A DNA stretch of 64,000 nucleotides from Dicaeum eximium (GCA_013396995.1 VWZP01005527.1:620001-684000); one strand, 5' to 3'; positions 50,331 through 64,000 are shown, numbered from the stretch's first letter. Notes: generated by a model not told the origin, from the letters alone. Program-made: numbers and translations.

Positions 50331-53300
50331 AAAAGCAGAAGACTGGACAAAGCTGGAATTCTCTGAAAAATGTTCAGGGTAACCCTAATCTAATCTCCCT
50401 GACTACTTCAGACAATGAAAAAAGAGAAAGCAAATGTGTAGAAGCAGAGTAAGCCTGACTAAAATGAAATTACATACTGTTATTCAGCAAAGCAAGGGAA
50501 CAGAAGGGAAAAGCCATTAGGAACCATACTCCATGAGGCATTTATAAAACATAATTTGGAGGGCGACTCATCAGAGCAGCCTCCCACAGAACTCTGCATC
50601 AGCAGCAGAAGTGCCCTGTCCCCCTGGGAGCAGCCTGGCCAGAAAATATGGACAGAGGAGCCAGAGGAGCCAGTACATTGCTCTTGCAAAGTGAAAATCT
50701 AGCACAGGCTTACTTCAAGGTGCGTAAGGAAGCCTTCTAATAAAACGGCTTTACTAAAATATCTGACTTTATCTGGCATGGACATTTTGGCTGAAGGGTG
50801 CCTGAATGCCCTGGCTGTATATTCTCCTGCACAGCAGCATTTTACACAAAAACCTCTGCCATGAGCTGGTCCACCCACTGAGCCCGGCACAGGAGAGGGG
50901 GATGTTGGGCAAATGTAAAATGATGGGATTTATTCAGGCTCCTTATGGCACTGTTCAGGGAGCAGGGATTTCTTTTTCCTGTCAGAGGGATTTAAACACA
51001 TAATAGCCCTCATAATCATTGCATGATCTCTGCACCCTAGCTCTGGAGCACTGAACACTCCACTCTCCCTATCACAGAGAAGCTTTCCTGAGCTTCTGCC
51101 AGGGCAGGCAGCAGGGAAGCAGCACTGGGCTTGTTTTGGATGGAAAGAGTTGGCCATTTGGTCCAGCATGTCTTACAAGTTATGACCACTTGGAAGAGGA
51201 AGGCAGAGCTGCACATTTCCTAGGACCTGTAGGACACCCAGCTGGGGAATTTTTCATGGCTGCAGCTCAGGAAATCTGCATCAGTCTTGCCTCTTGCATC
51301 TCCTTCCTTGCCATCTTCTCTTTGGGCTGGAAGATCTCTAGAGATGAACTCTTTCTGGGGTATTGTGCCACAATTTTGCAAATGGACTCCTAACCCTTGT
51401 GGCTGCTGCAATGCCTCCAAGGGATGCCCTCCCTGACTGGATCTGGAGTGATCCCTCCTTGCTCCCTTGCAGGTGGCTGGCCAGGGCTAATGTTCCTCTC
51501 AATTTGTGCCATGGGTGGGGGGCAAATGTTCACCTCTGCCAAGAGCACACATCCCAAAACGGCAGAGGGAAAGGCACAACAAGAAATGTCCTGGTTTTGC
51601 TCCTGCAAGGCTGAGGGTGTGAAGCTTGAAATTTGTGCTTGTTTTCTGTTTTTTTCCAACGCCTGATTATGGCCAAGAATTTCATATAGACACAGGAATT
51701 TAGTTAGATTGATGGCCCTTGTCTCCCTAGTGACAAATGCCACGCCTGCCAGACACTTGGCTGTAAACAGCCTTTACAATCATTCTGCTTTTTTTAAAGT
51801 TTAAATGCCCACTAGAGAAAAAATTAGTTTGTGATGTAGCCTGGCCTTGGCTAAATTAGTTCATTCCTGAGCAAGCGAAATGAATACACTACTCTGGGAG
51901 GCATGAGAGCTCCTCATAAAGAACAGCTAAAGGGTGGATTTAAATTCACATCAAGAAAAACAATTAGAGAAGCATTTGGGGCAGGAGGGTAATGTTAGGA
52001 AGCAGATCTATCCAGCAAGTGTGTTGTGAGAGTCCAGGCTGCGTCACAATGACAGTGAAAGACAGAGGGAGGTATAAGTGAGCCAGGGAGGGATGAAACT
52101 TTGGTTTTCCTGCAGTCACCAGGAGCAGTGTCACACTGTCTCTCTGAGGTGCTGCATCAGCATCAGGCTCTTGTGAAGCTGTGCAGTGTGAAGAGAAACA
52201 TTCTCCTTGGTTTAAGGACACCAGTGTATAAATCACTTGTGGAGGCAGGAGCCGTCTGAACATCCAGGCTTTATTAGTGGGAAAAGTTAACACTCCTCTT
52301 GGAGCCTGCAGGATCAACTGGACACTTGAAGGACCTTTCTGCATACATCAGAAATGTTAATTGCTGGTGCCTCACAGGAAATTGTACTTGAGATTCCTGA
52401 TTTTATACTTCTGGGGGAGAAAAAGCCCAGGTGGAGGCCAGAGCCCCATGGTAAGAGGTGTTGACACAGAGGCTTCCAGGGTGGGGTCTCCAGTTAGGAG
52501 CAGAAGCCACCCACACAGCCATGCAACAGGAATGAATTGCAGCTGATCTTTTCTCCACCATCCTTATGCCAGACACAGATGCCTGACACCAGACTCTCAT
52601 GTGGCTTCCACCTTCAGTCTGCTGCCCACGGTGCTGCTCACAGCCTGCTCCCCTCTCCCTTCTGCCACAGACAGAGCTGAGCAGTCTGTACTGGAGCCAA
52701 ACTATCCCTAGGAGCTGCATGGAGCATTTTCTGCACAGGCTTTATTGAGCAGGAAATTTGAGCTGCTGTTCATGTGGAGTGATGCTCTGTGGAAACCTGT
52801 CACCCCCAGCCAGTTTCTACCCTCAACACAGGCTCATCTGAAGTGAACAAGCTGGTTTGAGTCAAGCCCTTGGTGAGCCAGAACAAAGTCTATGCCTTAT
52901 ATAAAAACAAAACTAGGTGGTTCCCCAGGGGGCAGAAAATATTTGTTACTAGGAAAAGTGTTGCAACATGCCAATTTTCAATTCCCTTTATTTTTACGCA
53001 TCTTTCAGAACTCCTAACTCTGCACATTCAAAAATACTGTTCAAGAATTAATCTCCTCTTAGGTGACACTTTAAATATCAGCTCTGAGCCTAGAGTAAAT
53101 ATTCATGGGCAAGATATAAAACTCTGAAAACAGGATTTAATAATGGTAATGCTGACAAAACCTCTTCTGCAGCAACGATAGCAGGGGCCTGTTGTATACC
53201 CAACAAACAGCTGGGCTTAAAAGTAGATGGGGGAGAGCAAATTTATTATTACCTGGGTGCACTCCTGAAAGCTTCATAATTCAGAGACCTTCCTTTTCAG

Positions 53301-56300
53301 ACTGATAAAAGTCTCAACCTAGAGACAGATTAATGATTCTAATTTCTCCACTTGTAGTATTTTATTAGACTCGCTGTGGCAAAGTGGTATTTTAATGGGC
53401 CCTATGTACCTATTTCTTCATGTGCCATAAACAGCTTGTGTTCCATTATGCCAGTCAGAATACTTTGGTTAAAAATCCTAAAACTGAGCCTGATATTCTT
53501 CTCCACAAGAGACAAGAAAAATACCTGGCAGGAGCTGAGTGTGGAACAAATAGGAATTTATTTAGACTGGGAGAGAAAGTACCCTCTGATTTAGTGTTCA
53601 CCTCAGGTCCACATTTTATGCATGTGCATAAAGAAAGGAAAAATTCATTGATTTGCTTCAGAAATACTTTATGTCTTGGTGGAGCACAGCATGTAAGTTT
53701 CTGCTTAAGTCTATTCCCATAAAGTGTTTAAGCAGCTGCCTATGTCCCACTAATGATAACATAAGATTTATGAGCCAGAGCTGATGTTCTCAGAAGCTTT
53801 GCTGTCCTGAGGCCTGATGCACGTTGCTGGATTCTGGACACGGCTGGTCATGCAGGCTAAGGATGCAGAAAGGAAGAGCAGAGTGGTCATTACCTTGTCA
53901 CTACATGATGGCTTGCTCAGACTTTCTCCAGATAAAGCTCTGGGGATATATTTTAAGTGTATCAGCATATATACAGGGAGATTTATTTTTCAAACCTTCC
54001 TCATGCTCTCAATCATGTGAGTAGTTCATCCCCAGAACTAGCAGAAATTTGCATGATCAAAACTAGTACGAGAGCATTCTCTATCACAGTGATGGGTGTG
54101 AGAAAGCCAGCACCAACCCCTCTGAGGTTATCCAAATCTCTCATCCTTTTCTTCCTCTTTTCATCTGCAGTGGCCTGAGAAGGGAATTTTCTCAGAAGCA
54201 CTCAATCTCCAGGATGTTTTTTGCAGCTCGGTGCTGTATTTCAGGCAGTGCCACAGAGCGGTGCTTTACGTGGGTGGGAGAGGAGGGGATGGATGGGCTC
54301 CTCCTGCTTGGGGTTGGGACATTCTGTGCTGTGCTGTAAACGAGGGTAATAGCAAGGGAAACTCTAAAAATATTTGGCATCATATTTGTGAGACTGTCTT
54401 CTTTGAGAAGGAGGCCCAAGCCCCTGTAACAACCCCACAACCAACCATGTTTTGTACAAGGGAACGAGCCTGGCAGCATCAGGGAATTTGTGCAAAATGA
54501 TTAATCCCCCACAAAAAAACCCAAAAAACCCAAAACAACAACCAACCAACCAACCAACCAACCAACCAAAAAAAAAAAAAAAGGAGGGCTAATTTGGAGG
54601 ATCAAAGTCCCCTAATATCAATGAAAACCGTTCGCTTCTGTAGGGTCCAATTTTCCAGCTCAGAAAGGATATGCAGGGCTCAGTCCTGCCTGGGGCACAT
54701 CACAATGTTATCCTCACCCCTATTTTCTCATTTGTCCCTAGGAATAGGTGGCTTAGCAGAAGCAGCACCTCTCAGGGTCTCACTCACATGCTGATGGAAG
54801 TATAAACTTCCATCTAGAACCCTTTGGACTTGGAAACAAACCTACAACAACAGCTTTGGAAAAGTTCTTGCTTTTGCTTTCTCCCATGCAATCATGCAGT
54901 CATTAAAATTTACTGGTTGCTATTTCCAGAGAAGATTTGGGAGCTGAACTGAGGGTTCCGTTTTCCAAGTGCTTTTTAGTGTTGACACTGCAGAAGAGTC
55001 ATCTGTGACAATTTTGATTTTTCTGTCATTGCTGCTTCCTACATGGGATTTATTTTTGTAGGCAGGATCCTTCAGAATATGTCTTTTTTTAAATTCCATT
55101 TTCATTTAGCAAAGTAGCTTCTGTGGGCTGTCCCCACTCAGATATTTTTATACCCTCTAGAAAGCTGAGTTTCTATGCTGATTATGGACGTGAATCGCCA
55201 TCTTCTGCGCTTTGCAAAGGAATTATTTTAAATCCATATTAATATTGTGGATTTCAATAGGAATTCTGCCATGGTCATTTCCAATGTCAGTCTACACAGA
55301 TATTTGTGTTGTACACAATGTGACAATTAGGTTTTTTCTGAGGTGTGATATCCATGGATAAGGGGACTGTGAAATTCATTTATCGGATAAAACATCATCA
55401 TCTTTTCTCTTCCTTCTGGACATCTTTGTCCTCATTTTTGTATTTATTTTTTTATTTTCATGTTATGTTAAAATTGTAGATAACTTGGGGCAAGGAACAT
55501 CATGTTTTATTAGTAATATTGCAAGACGTTTCTGAGTAGAATTTATGTAAATATTTAGTATATGGGGAAAAGAATTGCTGTGTAGTAGCAAATTTAAGCA
55601 TTCAGCTGTCCAGGAGCTCATTAGTCCTCTGTGCCTCCCTAGAATCAGATTAAATGGTGAACACCAGTGAGCCCTCTGATCACACAACAAAGTTTTCAGG
55701 GCATGGGATTGCATGTGCCATGTATAGTACAAGGCTCTGGTGTGGTGTCTGCCATTATGTTTCAGATACTAAGCAAATAAAAACGTGTATTTCCATAAAC
55801 ACTGTAATGTGTGCCAAATACTGCCCTTAAGTATGCAAATATATTTTCTAACATAGTCAAATTGATCTGTTACTATATTCTAAAGAAGAATTTGGTGCCA
55901 CTTATAATAGATAAATACCAATCACTTACATGTATCCCAATACCTGCATTTAAACAATTGTTTTTACCCTTGACAGTTGCATGGCCCTGTGAACACAGCA
56001 TGATTTGGTGAGCACCCATGGCACGGGGCTGGCTGGACCCCAGGATCCAGAGTAAAGAACTTTCAGGGAAGGGGAACAGTCCCAGACCCACAGGAACTCA
56101 AAGGAACCTGAGTTACTTAAAATTAGAGATTTAAAAAGAAATGCCATTGCACAGGATTAAAGAGCTAATGAGAAAATTGGGATTATAAGTGTCTGCAGCA
56201 CTGTACTCTGTTGTCTCTGTTATTCCCAGGCAAACCTCAAGTTTTAAATCATTGTCAGCTCTTATCTTTTTCCTCATAAAAAAAGTGCAGTTGCCATGTG

Positions 56301-59300
56301 CCTTCTCTGAAACCCTGCAGGTGGAAATGTATTTTTCTTCCCAAGGGCAAAGTTATTCACATTTGACCAAAATGAGAATGATTAGCATTAGATGAAACAA
56401 TTAAAGAAAAAAAAAAGGGTATAGCTGAAACCTTTGTTTTGCTTGGAATGGAAAGCTCTGATTTACTGTAAACAACTTAATGATTTTCTTTCATTAAAGA
56501 TTCAAGTCAGTTTTCACAAGGGAAAAAAGCTAGTCTGTCCAATGAAGAGTCTGATATCAGTTTGAAAGTATTAAAGCAAAGTTCTCTAACATTCCAAAAA
56601 TATTTCTTTTGGAAATTGTCAAAATGTCATATTTTCCCTTATTTTATTCTCCACTCCCTCAGCTCTTTTCAGCTGTAAGTTTCACACTTTTCCCCCTTTG
56701 AAATACACCTTGTGCAGAGATTTTAATACTTGTTTCAGTAAGATCATTATCCAAAAGACAACTTTTGCTGCATGCAAAGGGCCAAAACATTAACAACTCC
56801 TACAAGGGCCCATGTAAATGGTTTCAGTTTCTCACTTACAACCCACAAGTTCTCCATAGGCAGAGAGTATCTTAGTTGGTTTTGATTCCTGACCTTTGTT
56901 ACTTTGAAATAATCCACCACAGATGGATGCTGCTCCTTTATTAACCATACTGGTCTTTCTAAACATTTAATCATCAATTTGACTGGGAAAAGAGGAGGAT
57001 AAAAGTAATTTTTTTTTTTTGGTTGGAGAGCATGTATTTTTTGTGTTAAGAAGTTGCATAAGATTTCAGCTGAATTTACTTACTAATTTCTAAAACAATT
57101 AATTCTTCTTTAAACAGATGTTTGGGTTTAAAATCCTTGAATTTTTTTACCATGTTTCAGTTCCAAATCTCCTGTTTGAAGCCAAAGTTAATAATTTATG
57201 ACAGTGAGCAAGCATGGCATGTGAAAGCACTGCCCCAGATTGCAGCTTCAAAGTTCTGCCTTTTAAGGCACCTGTAGTCACACAGCTGCATCACTTTTGG
57301 GGTTTCAGGGGCTGGGAGTGACCTCTTGTCCTTCTCTGAGACCTTGAAATATTACATGAATGCTTGGAAAATAAACCTTTAGCAAAGGCTGGCTACTGGC
57401 TGTTTGCATGCCATTTTCCATGTTGGTCTTGCTTTTATTAACTATTGTAAAATTCAGTCTCTCAGGTCCAGCAGCATCCTCCAGGACACCTGGGCTTTAT
57501 CTCTGTTGTAAATAATCCTGCAAGCGCCTCTGCAGCACGCTGGAACTGAAATAATCAATATATATTCTAATAGACAGGAGCAAAGTGTCCTCGAAGTGTA
57601 AACAGGGCTGTGTGAAATACAATAAAGTAAATTTAACTACTAAGCTGTGTTAACTGGGGTGATTTTTTTGCAGTTGGGAAAGGTAATTTATGTAATGATC
57701 GTCGGAGCTGTTGGACTTTCCACCACAGATCTTGAAGGTCATCGGCTGAGTTGGGACCTTAACCTTTCCAAAGGTAAAGAATCTTTTCAATTAGACTGGA
57801 CCTCATTATTAATTTCCAAGCCATTCTCTCCTTCCTTGCAGAGCTGGAGCTGCACAGGATAGTTCTGCAGTCTGCGTGCAGCCCCAGCATAAAACAAGAC
57901 CTGCAGCTCCTGAGCACCAGCCACAATTTACCCACAGCCTCAGCTCAGGGCTGCTTTTCTCCACAGCAAACGTAGTAGAAGAAAGATTTTTGCATTTGCC
58001 AAAAAAGGTTGTATTTTTAGGCTAATAAATAATTCCAAAGTAGCTGGTTTCTGCTTAGAAATGCTCTTTCAAGGGAGAGTGGCTTCAGATGAAGTTTTGA
58101 AATTTAAAGTGAATAATTTTTTTTTTTTGATTGTGTCAAAATGCTTTATTTCATAATAGTTCAGAGCTGTTTCACCTAGACCTTGGTATAGTAGAATATT
58201 AGCTGTGATAATAGGATAAATACTAGACTATAGCTTTTTTCATGTTATTGAAAAAAAATCTGGTCCTGTATCACAACAACACGATCCAGTATTAATGAAA
58301 AGAAATGTTCCCATGTTCTCAAATAAAATAAAACAACAAAAAAAAAGTGTTTACAGGAAAAATTTAGGTTGTTTTCCATCTGGGGTTTTTTCCATTTAGA
58401 ATGAAAACAAACCTCAGAATATTCTTCAGAGCTGAGAACCTGGCCCGTGTCCCCTGAGATTGCCACGTTCACTGATTCAGCTGCTGAAACCATGCTAAAT
58501 GAAAACACAAAATATCTTACAAGACTCAGAGTCAGCCTCTACTCTTAAGGTGGCCTTTTGGGGCCTTTCCTCTGAATTGAATCTGGTTAGGGCTGAGTTA
58601 ATTTATGGTGCTCTTTATCACAGCTCCCTGACTACGTGATGGACACACAACACAAGCAAATCATAGGTTGATAGAGAGAAACTTTATTGCATTAGGGAAG
58701 AAAAGATTTTGTCACCAGGATGAGCAGTATGGATAAAAACCCCATTAATTTGAAAATAATAAACAGCAGCAGAGGTAGAGGGAGAAAATTTGCCTTACAA
58801 AATAAACAAATCAAGAAAACTAGACAAAGTCATTGACTCTGAAAAGGCAGAGCCACTCTCCCCGCAAATAGTGATCCCACGGGTTTACAAATTGGTATGT
58901 CCTCACTGCTGCAAGTGCAATATGGCCTAGAGAGCTTGTTGATCTTTAAAAAATATTTTAATTAGAGTCAATAATTGGTCAAATAATACTTCTGAAATCA
59001 TCTCGCTGATTTCTGTAAAGACCTGAAGGAATTAGCTCTGTTGTACCAAATCCTGGGAGCCAGCAGCATCTAAGGCTTATCTCCTGGAAAAGTGCCATGG
59101 TCTCACATATTCACTTTATAAACCATGTCCCAAGTTTCTGCCCACAGGGATCTTACCCTGTGATAAGGGAGGAAATGTACAGTTTTGCAGAGGAACAGGG
59201 ATGCACTAAATAACCCCTGCCAGTAGCAGGATAGTTCACTGCCAGCTCCTGATGCTTTTTTTAATCAAGCAGTGCAATATTGATGGCCTCTGCCCAAGCT

Positions 59301-61435
59301 CTTTCACTAATTGCCTTCCACTGTGAACCCTGCAAATGTGTGATAAACCCAAATTTCCACCAAAGATAAGGCTGGGATAAAGATATATTTTGTGAGGACA
59401 GGCGAAAGACAGGAAACAGGAAATTGTGACAATAAAGGGTTTTTAGGAAGATGTTTTCATTGATTTCTCTGGATCTTGAAATGCATAATTTAACATCTTT
59501 TTCTTTAACTCAGATAAAGAAGCTGCCAAGCTCACATCCTTACCCACATTTTTAAGGCAGTCTGTAACACTTCCAGAGGAGCTGTGTTAAGGATTCAATG
59601 TTCTCTGCTCATTTCCATTATGTTTACTATGCAGCTGTACTATTAGGTTTCTGCTATTTCTCATACTACAGTATGTGAAATTAAAGTTCTCAGATCTTCA
59701 GCACAAAAACCTAAGATCTCATCTACACAAATGTCTAATTAATTTTAGCTTCTGAAATTTGTGTTAAAATTGGTATTTAAGAGGGATTAAAAGCATAAAT
59801 ATGAACATAGCTGTAAATTGGTGGGATACATTCTAACATTACAGAAAGCTTGGAATCTGATGGAAGACCTTTTCACAACTGCCTGCTGTTCCTTATAGGA
59901 AATATGCATTAAACAACCTACAGATGAAAAGGATGAGATATTTGAGCTGACATTTTTTTACCATCTGAGTTAACTGCTCTGCTCTTTAACTGTGAAGAAA
60001 ATGACACTGCTTTCAATTACACACTTTATTCCCCGTTCTTGAGGGTTATCACTAATACACTTTATCCTTGGAGATGTTCAGGGCTTAGACTGTGCTGCAA
60101 ATTATGATGGACAAAGCTAAATCCTTTTTAAAAATTCATTTATTTCTCTTTATGGACATTTCCACTCAGAGGCCTTTTTGTGCCCTCCCTCCAGAGCCTT
60201 CAACATTTTCAGCCTTACAAGGAAAGATGAGGGGAGCCCTTTTCTTTAAGTAGCTGCACTCCATTGGGATATTTCAAAGCTAAAACTGCTGGAGAGCTGG
60301 AGGATGATGCAGACAGCTGCAGAGAGGGTCAGTGTGAGTGTGAGGCTTGGCTTAGATGGTGCCTGCTGCCCATGAGGAGGATTATGAACCTGGCAAAGTG
60401 CCAGTGCAAAGTGTTCCCTTATGACAGCTCCTTGGGTTGGGAGAAGCTCATCTACACCCTTTTCCCTAGAGAGATGGCACAGGAAAAAGCACACAGGATG
60501 AACACCAGCTGAGGGGCCCCAGAGTGCCATCGGGGAGGGGCCAAGAAGGTGAGGGTGGTCACTGCAGAGGTGTTTGCAGAGGAGACCCATCCTGCCCTGG
60601 TGTCCCCAGAGCCAGCCCCAGCAGCATCACAGGGAGGTGGCAGCTGCTCAGTGCAGATCCACCAGGCCCTCCTTGGGCTGGGCAGGGCTCTCACCTGCTG
60701 GTGCTGAGCACCTCCCACCAGCCTGCAGATGAATCGAAAGAGGCTGCTCTGATGTGGTGGAGGTGTCTGCCACCTCTCAACATTCAACAATCCACTCTCC
60801 AGATGTGCCTGCTCATGTTGCCCCTTCCACTGCCCAGACTCATCCAGAGCATCCATCTTTATAAATCTCCCTGTGCTCTGGGCCATCTGCCCAGCTGCCC
60901 TGGGGTCTGGCTGCTTAACTGCATTAAGGGACAGTAATTTCCTGCTGAGACAGCCAGCCATCTCCCGCATTTCTAAATTTCTGTTTAATTTCATTTTCTG
61001 TTTAAATTAATGGGTTTTTCTCTATGCATGTCTAATAGCAATTTCTCTCCCAAGAGAGGCTCTCTGGGTTTTCTGCCTCGAGCATTGACTGTGCAGCTTT
61101 TGGTGGGACATCAGGTCCCACCTGCGTGGTGCTACCAGGAGATGCATGATGGGAATGTCCCTCCATCCATCTCTTTGCTGCACCTGGAGAGTCAGAGCAT
61201 CAGGACCTTGGCTTTCACTGTGCAAGATGAGGCAGGTTTTCATAGCAAGTGAGGGCACACTCCTTCCCAGAATGTCCATGTCAGGATCTGAGAGGGTGAC
61301 AAATCTGCTTTGCCTTTTTGTTTCCATAAGCCCTGTGCTTGGAACAGAAAGTCTTCATGCCTCTCATGTAGAAGAAATTATAGGTCCCTTCCTGAAAGGT
61401 GAGCAGGTTTCTTGTCCTAAAACCAAAATTGTCAT
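50331..61435. other. Intergenic DNA without recognisable genes
   Basis: Mostly AT-rich, with a GC-richer pocket at about 60300-60960 carrying a 180-codon minus frame (60452-60994) and a 137-codon plus frame opposite it. Both are low-information peptides with no family resemblance. T-runs of 12 lie at 57009-57020 and 58117-58128. Simple-repeat-free stretches at 51770-51960 and 57500-57640 look complex but show no diagnostic motif. No exon or RNA gene was recognised. Confidence 0.55.
54506..54582. repeat. A/C-only tract with (AACC)n and poly-A
   Basis: 77 consecutive bases contain only A and C. Irregular CCC/AAAA alternation (54506-54540) leads into about seven AACC units (54541-54568) and then a run of about 15 As. 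The bordering bases are T at 54505 and G at 54583. Confidence 0.9.
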
Positions 61436-61750
61436 ACAATCACAGAATCATAAAATGGTTTGGAAGAGATCTCAAAGCCATCAAGTTCAAACCCCCCTGC
61501 TACAGGCAGGCACATCTTCCACTATATCAGGTTGCTCCAAACCTAATCCAATCTGGATTTCAACATTGCCAGCCACAGGTTCTCTGCACACCCTGTTGCA
61601 GTGCCTCACCATGCTCTCAGGAAAGACTTTTTCCTAATGACCAGTCTACACCTACTTTTTTCCCATTTAATGCCATTTCCCTTTGTCCTGTCACTACTTC
61701 ACTCTGGTAAAAAGTCCTTCTCCAGGGACCTACATGGACCCCCTTGACTA
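61436..61750 (-). mobile_element. CR1 LINE 3'-end fragment
   Basis: The plus strand begins CACAGAATCATAAAATGG and continues with TCAAGTTCAAACCCCCCTGC, ATCAGGTTGCTCCAAACC, TTGCAGTGCCTCACCATG, TTTCCTAATGACCAGTC, TGTCCTGTCACTAC and AAAAAGTCCTTCTCCA. This is, in order, the reverse complement of the avian CR1 3' region. The element is on the minus strand, 5'-truncated and moderately diverged. It is longer than the copy at 15.6 kb and of a different CR1 sequence type. Similarity fades near 61740-61750. No RT coding sequence remains. Confidence 0.92.
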
Positions 61751-64000
61751 CATTTCCCAGGGGTTCTCAGGTGCCACCCAGGGTGTGGTGGGAGAGACAG
61801 AGCCCCTCTCATTTGTGTAGAAGCTGTGGGTGAACCTTTCAAGGTGAGGGTCCGTCCCCTCACTCTCCTTTTTAAGCAAACAACTACAACTTTTTCAATC
61901 AAGGAGGACAGCCTGGCTTCCCATATCTTGCCTTCACTCTATGACTTCTCAGTTTCTCAGAAAACCTCAGTGTTAACCCACCTTTGTAAACAGCCTTTGA
62001 GGTGTTTGGCTACAACAAAAGGATCTGTGTGTTTGCATTAAGCCATATGAGGGGCTGTAATTTTCATTTTGCAGAAACCACTCAAACCACTCAAGAATTA
62101 GCATGCAGAGCTAATAGGGCTTTCAAAGAGGGTCAGTTCATTGATATTACTGGAAGTCTCAGAGGTCAGCCTTCCAATGCATTCAACATTCCATGGCACA
62201 ATTAAAATTGCTGGATCTCCTGCAGGTATTTTCCATTTTAATTTACCAGCGGAACAAAGTGGAGAAAAACTTAATGCACAAACAGTGGGTTATGCAGTGC
62301 TATGACATTTGCTCAGCTCTGTGAGAAGGAAAATAAACTTTCCAGCAAACAATTTTAAGCACGTCTTTGTGTTTAAGACTAACAGGTTTATATGGAATGA
62401 GTCATGGTGCCATATTCTGTTTTTAAGCAGCGTGACGCAGTAAGCATGAGCCTTTCTGAAGGTACAGCACAGGACCTGCCTGCAAATCCCAGCTCCTCAG
62501 GGAGCAGGGGGGTCACCTTCTGGCAGGCACAGCCTCACCTCCCTCCAGGCACTGAGAATTTGAGGGGCTCTGCCATGCCAGGGGCTGGGGTACGTGGGGG
62601 CAACGCCAGCTTCCATGGGCATCAGTGGGAATTCTGTAGTGGTGGATGTCTTCAAGCAAAGCATTAGGTTTTAATTACTTTTGGGGTTAATTTTTCAATT
62701 CATAGCAAATGCGATGGGGTGGAGCAGTGGCTTTTGGAGGTGAGAGGGGCCCTGGCAAGGTGCCCTCACCTGTCCCCTCCTGGTTCGTCCACTTATTTTA
62801 TCTCTTGTTAAACTCAATGGGAACAAAGACCAGCTAAATTATCTTGGGATTTTCTTCAAGTGATTCAGCAAAACTGGAGCCTGCAACAAAAAGCTTTTTT
62901 AACAAAAATAATGACAAGATGGGTCTGTAGACACTGCAGTACTGTGTTTGAACAAAGTGCAACTTTGATTTTAATTTTGAAAAAACGTTCATCCTTCAAG
63001 TCTATGCAATTTATCACCTTAGTCTTCTCCATGCAAAGGTTTTTCAAAAACATTTCTTTTTAAAAAAAATCTATTGACTCACTGGCCCTGAGCTGACTTC
63101 TGCTTTCTGCTTGACAAGCCAAGAATGTTTCCATTTGGATAAAAACTTGGAAAATGCCAGGAGATGGAAAAACCTTCCTGTCTTTCATCAATGGGAATCA
63201 CTTTGTCCACTCATTTCCCTTCCTATAAGCACCTTATGGGCTGAGTCACACTGAGGTACAAGTCTCACATGGCTGGTGGCAAAGTGCCAGGAGGCGATTA
63301 GAAGAATTAAAACGGATGAGAACTGATCAAGCAAAAGGTAGGAAAATCCCAAATGCTTCTTCATTTTCAGCAAATACTGTCAGCTCCTGTGTTGTGCCAG
63401 CTTTCCTGAGAAGTACTTAGAGATGCAATAAGTTTTTTTTGTCAATAAGGGCCATCACAAAGGAATTGAAGAGCAAATGGATGAAAATAGGTGTGTGCTG
63501 CCCACTGTAGCTGAGCGAGGTCCTGTTGGTGCCCTGTAATTGCTGGTGCAGTTACAGCTCTGTGGTGCTGTTGCCGGGTCCTCTGCACTGGTGTTTTCTC
63601 CTCCACACACAAGAGCAATGAATCACAAAGCTTATTATTCCTTATCTATGTTTTACCTCCAGGGAATTCAAATGAAATACTGGCATGGAGGGAAGCCGGC
63701 TCGCTGCTGTGGGAGGATGTCAATATCTTAATATCAATTTGGAAAGATAAGCTCCCCCAGATTTAAATCTCAAAAGAGCCTCTGATGGACTGAAGTGCAG
63801 AGAATGGTCCTCATGCCAGTGAAGACTGAGCAGGTGTCAGGCCTAAGAATCAACAAATTTTTGTTGCATCATCTCCATTTTTAACAGAATCATCTCAAAA
63901 TACTGCAGTCAGCACCTACTTCAACCAACCACTGTGAAGATTACCTAAAGCTGCAGCAGTGCCTTGAAGTCAAATAATATGTAGGAAGGCTACTTATCAT
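61751..64000. other. Intergenic DNA without recognisable genes
   Basis: Mixed sequence with a short GC-rich patch at about 62440-62640. Open frames are 87 codons or fewer, without recognised similarity, repeats or RNA genes. Confidence 0.55.

Noticed and set aside
60452..60994. 180-codon minus-strand frame and 137-codon frame opposite
   Set aside because: Both sit in a GC-rich pocket. The peptides lack family features, and openness on both strands argues for composition rather than coding.
1..64000. CRISPR arrays, operons, phage or other prokaryotic systems
   Set aside because: The DNA is vertebrate. No spaced direct repeats of CRISPR type, Shine-Dalgarno-led gene runs or bacterial gene families were seen.

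Overview
This window looks like part of a bird genome. It is AT-rich vertebrate non-coding DNA with low repeat density. The interspersed repeats I can recognise are CR1-type LINE relics, the dominant repeats of avian and other sauropsid genomes. No bacterial-type gene organisation is present. The species cannot be fixed from the sequence.

Only one coding segment can be supported: the 3' part of the first coding exon of CADPS (CAPS1, the calcium-dependent activator of dense-core vesicle secretion) on the minus strand at 11302-11455. It ends at a GT splice donor (11301/11300) and runs upstream straight into a 670-base assembly gap (11456-12125). That gap must contain the start codon and N-terminus, and very probably the 5'UTR and core promoter. 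The exon sits in a CpG island (about 10860 into the gap) whose plus strand, the template for CADPS, is strongly G-rich. On the far side of the gap lies a 77-bp minisatellite.

Layout: 1-11301 is the 5' part of CADPS intron 1. 11302-12125 is the exon plus gap. 12126-12300 is the minisatellite at the gap edge. About 12300-64000 is DNA upstream of CADPS, a gene desert in which I find no exon. In mammals the next gene on this side is SYNPR, but it is not seen here. The desert contains a degenerate 16-bp tandem repeat (21790-22061), a 39/40-bp minisatellite with an A-B-B higher-order pattern (41008-41320), two CR1 3'-end fragments (15.6 kb and 61.4 kb), one decayed CR1/L3-type reverse-transcriptase fragment (50.1 kb), several microsatellites and short perfect inverted repeats. 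A homeodomain/POU-motif cluster at 33.2-33.4 kb could be an enhancer.

I found no undescribed multi-gene system. The most informative non-genic signals are the three tandem arrays. Two of them (16 bp and 39/40 bp) also account for pile-ups of open frames in several registers that could be mistaken for genes.
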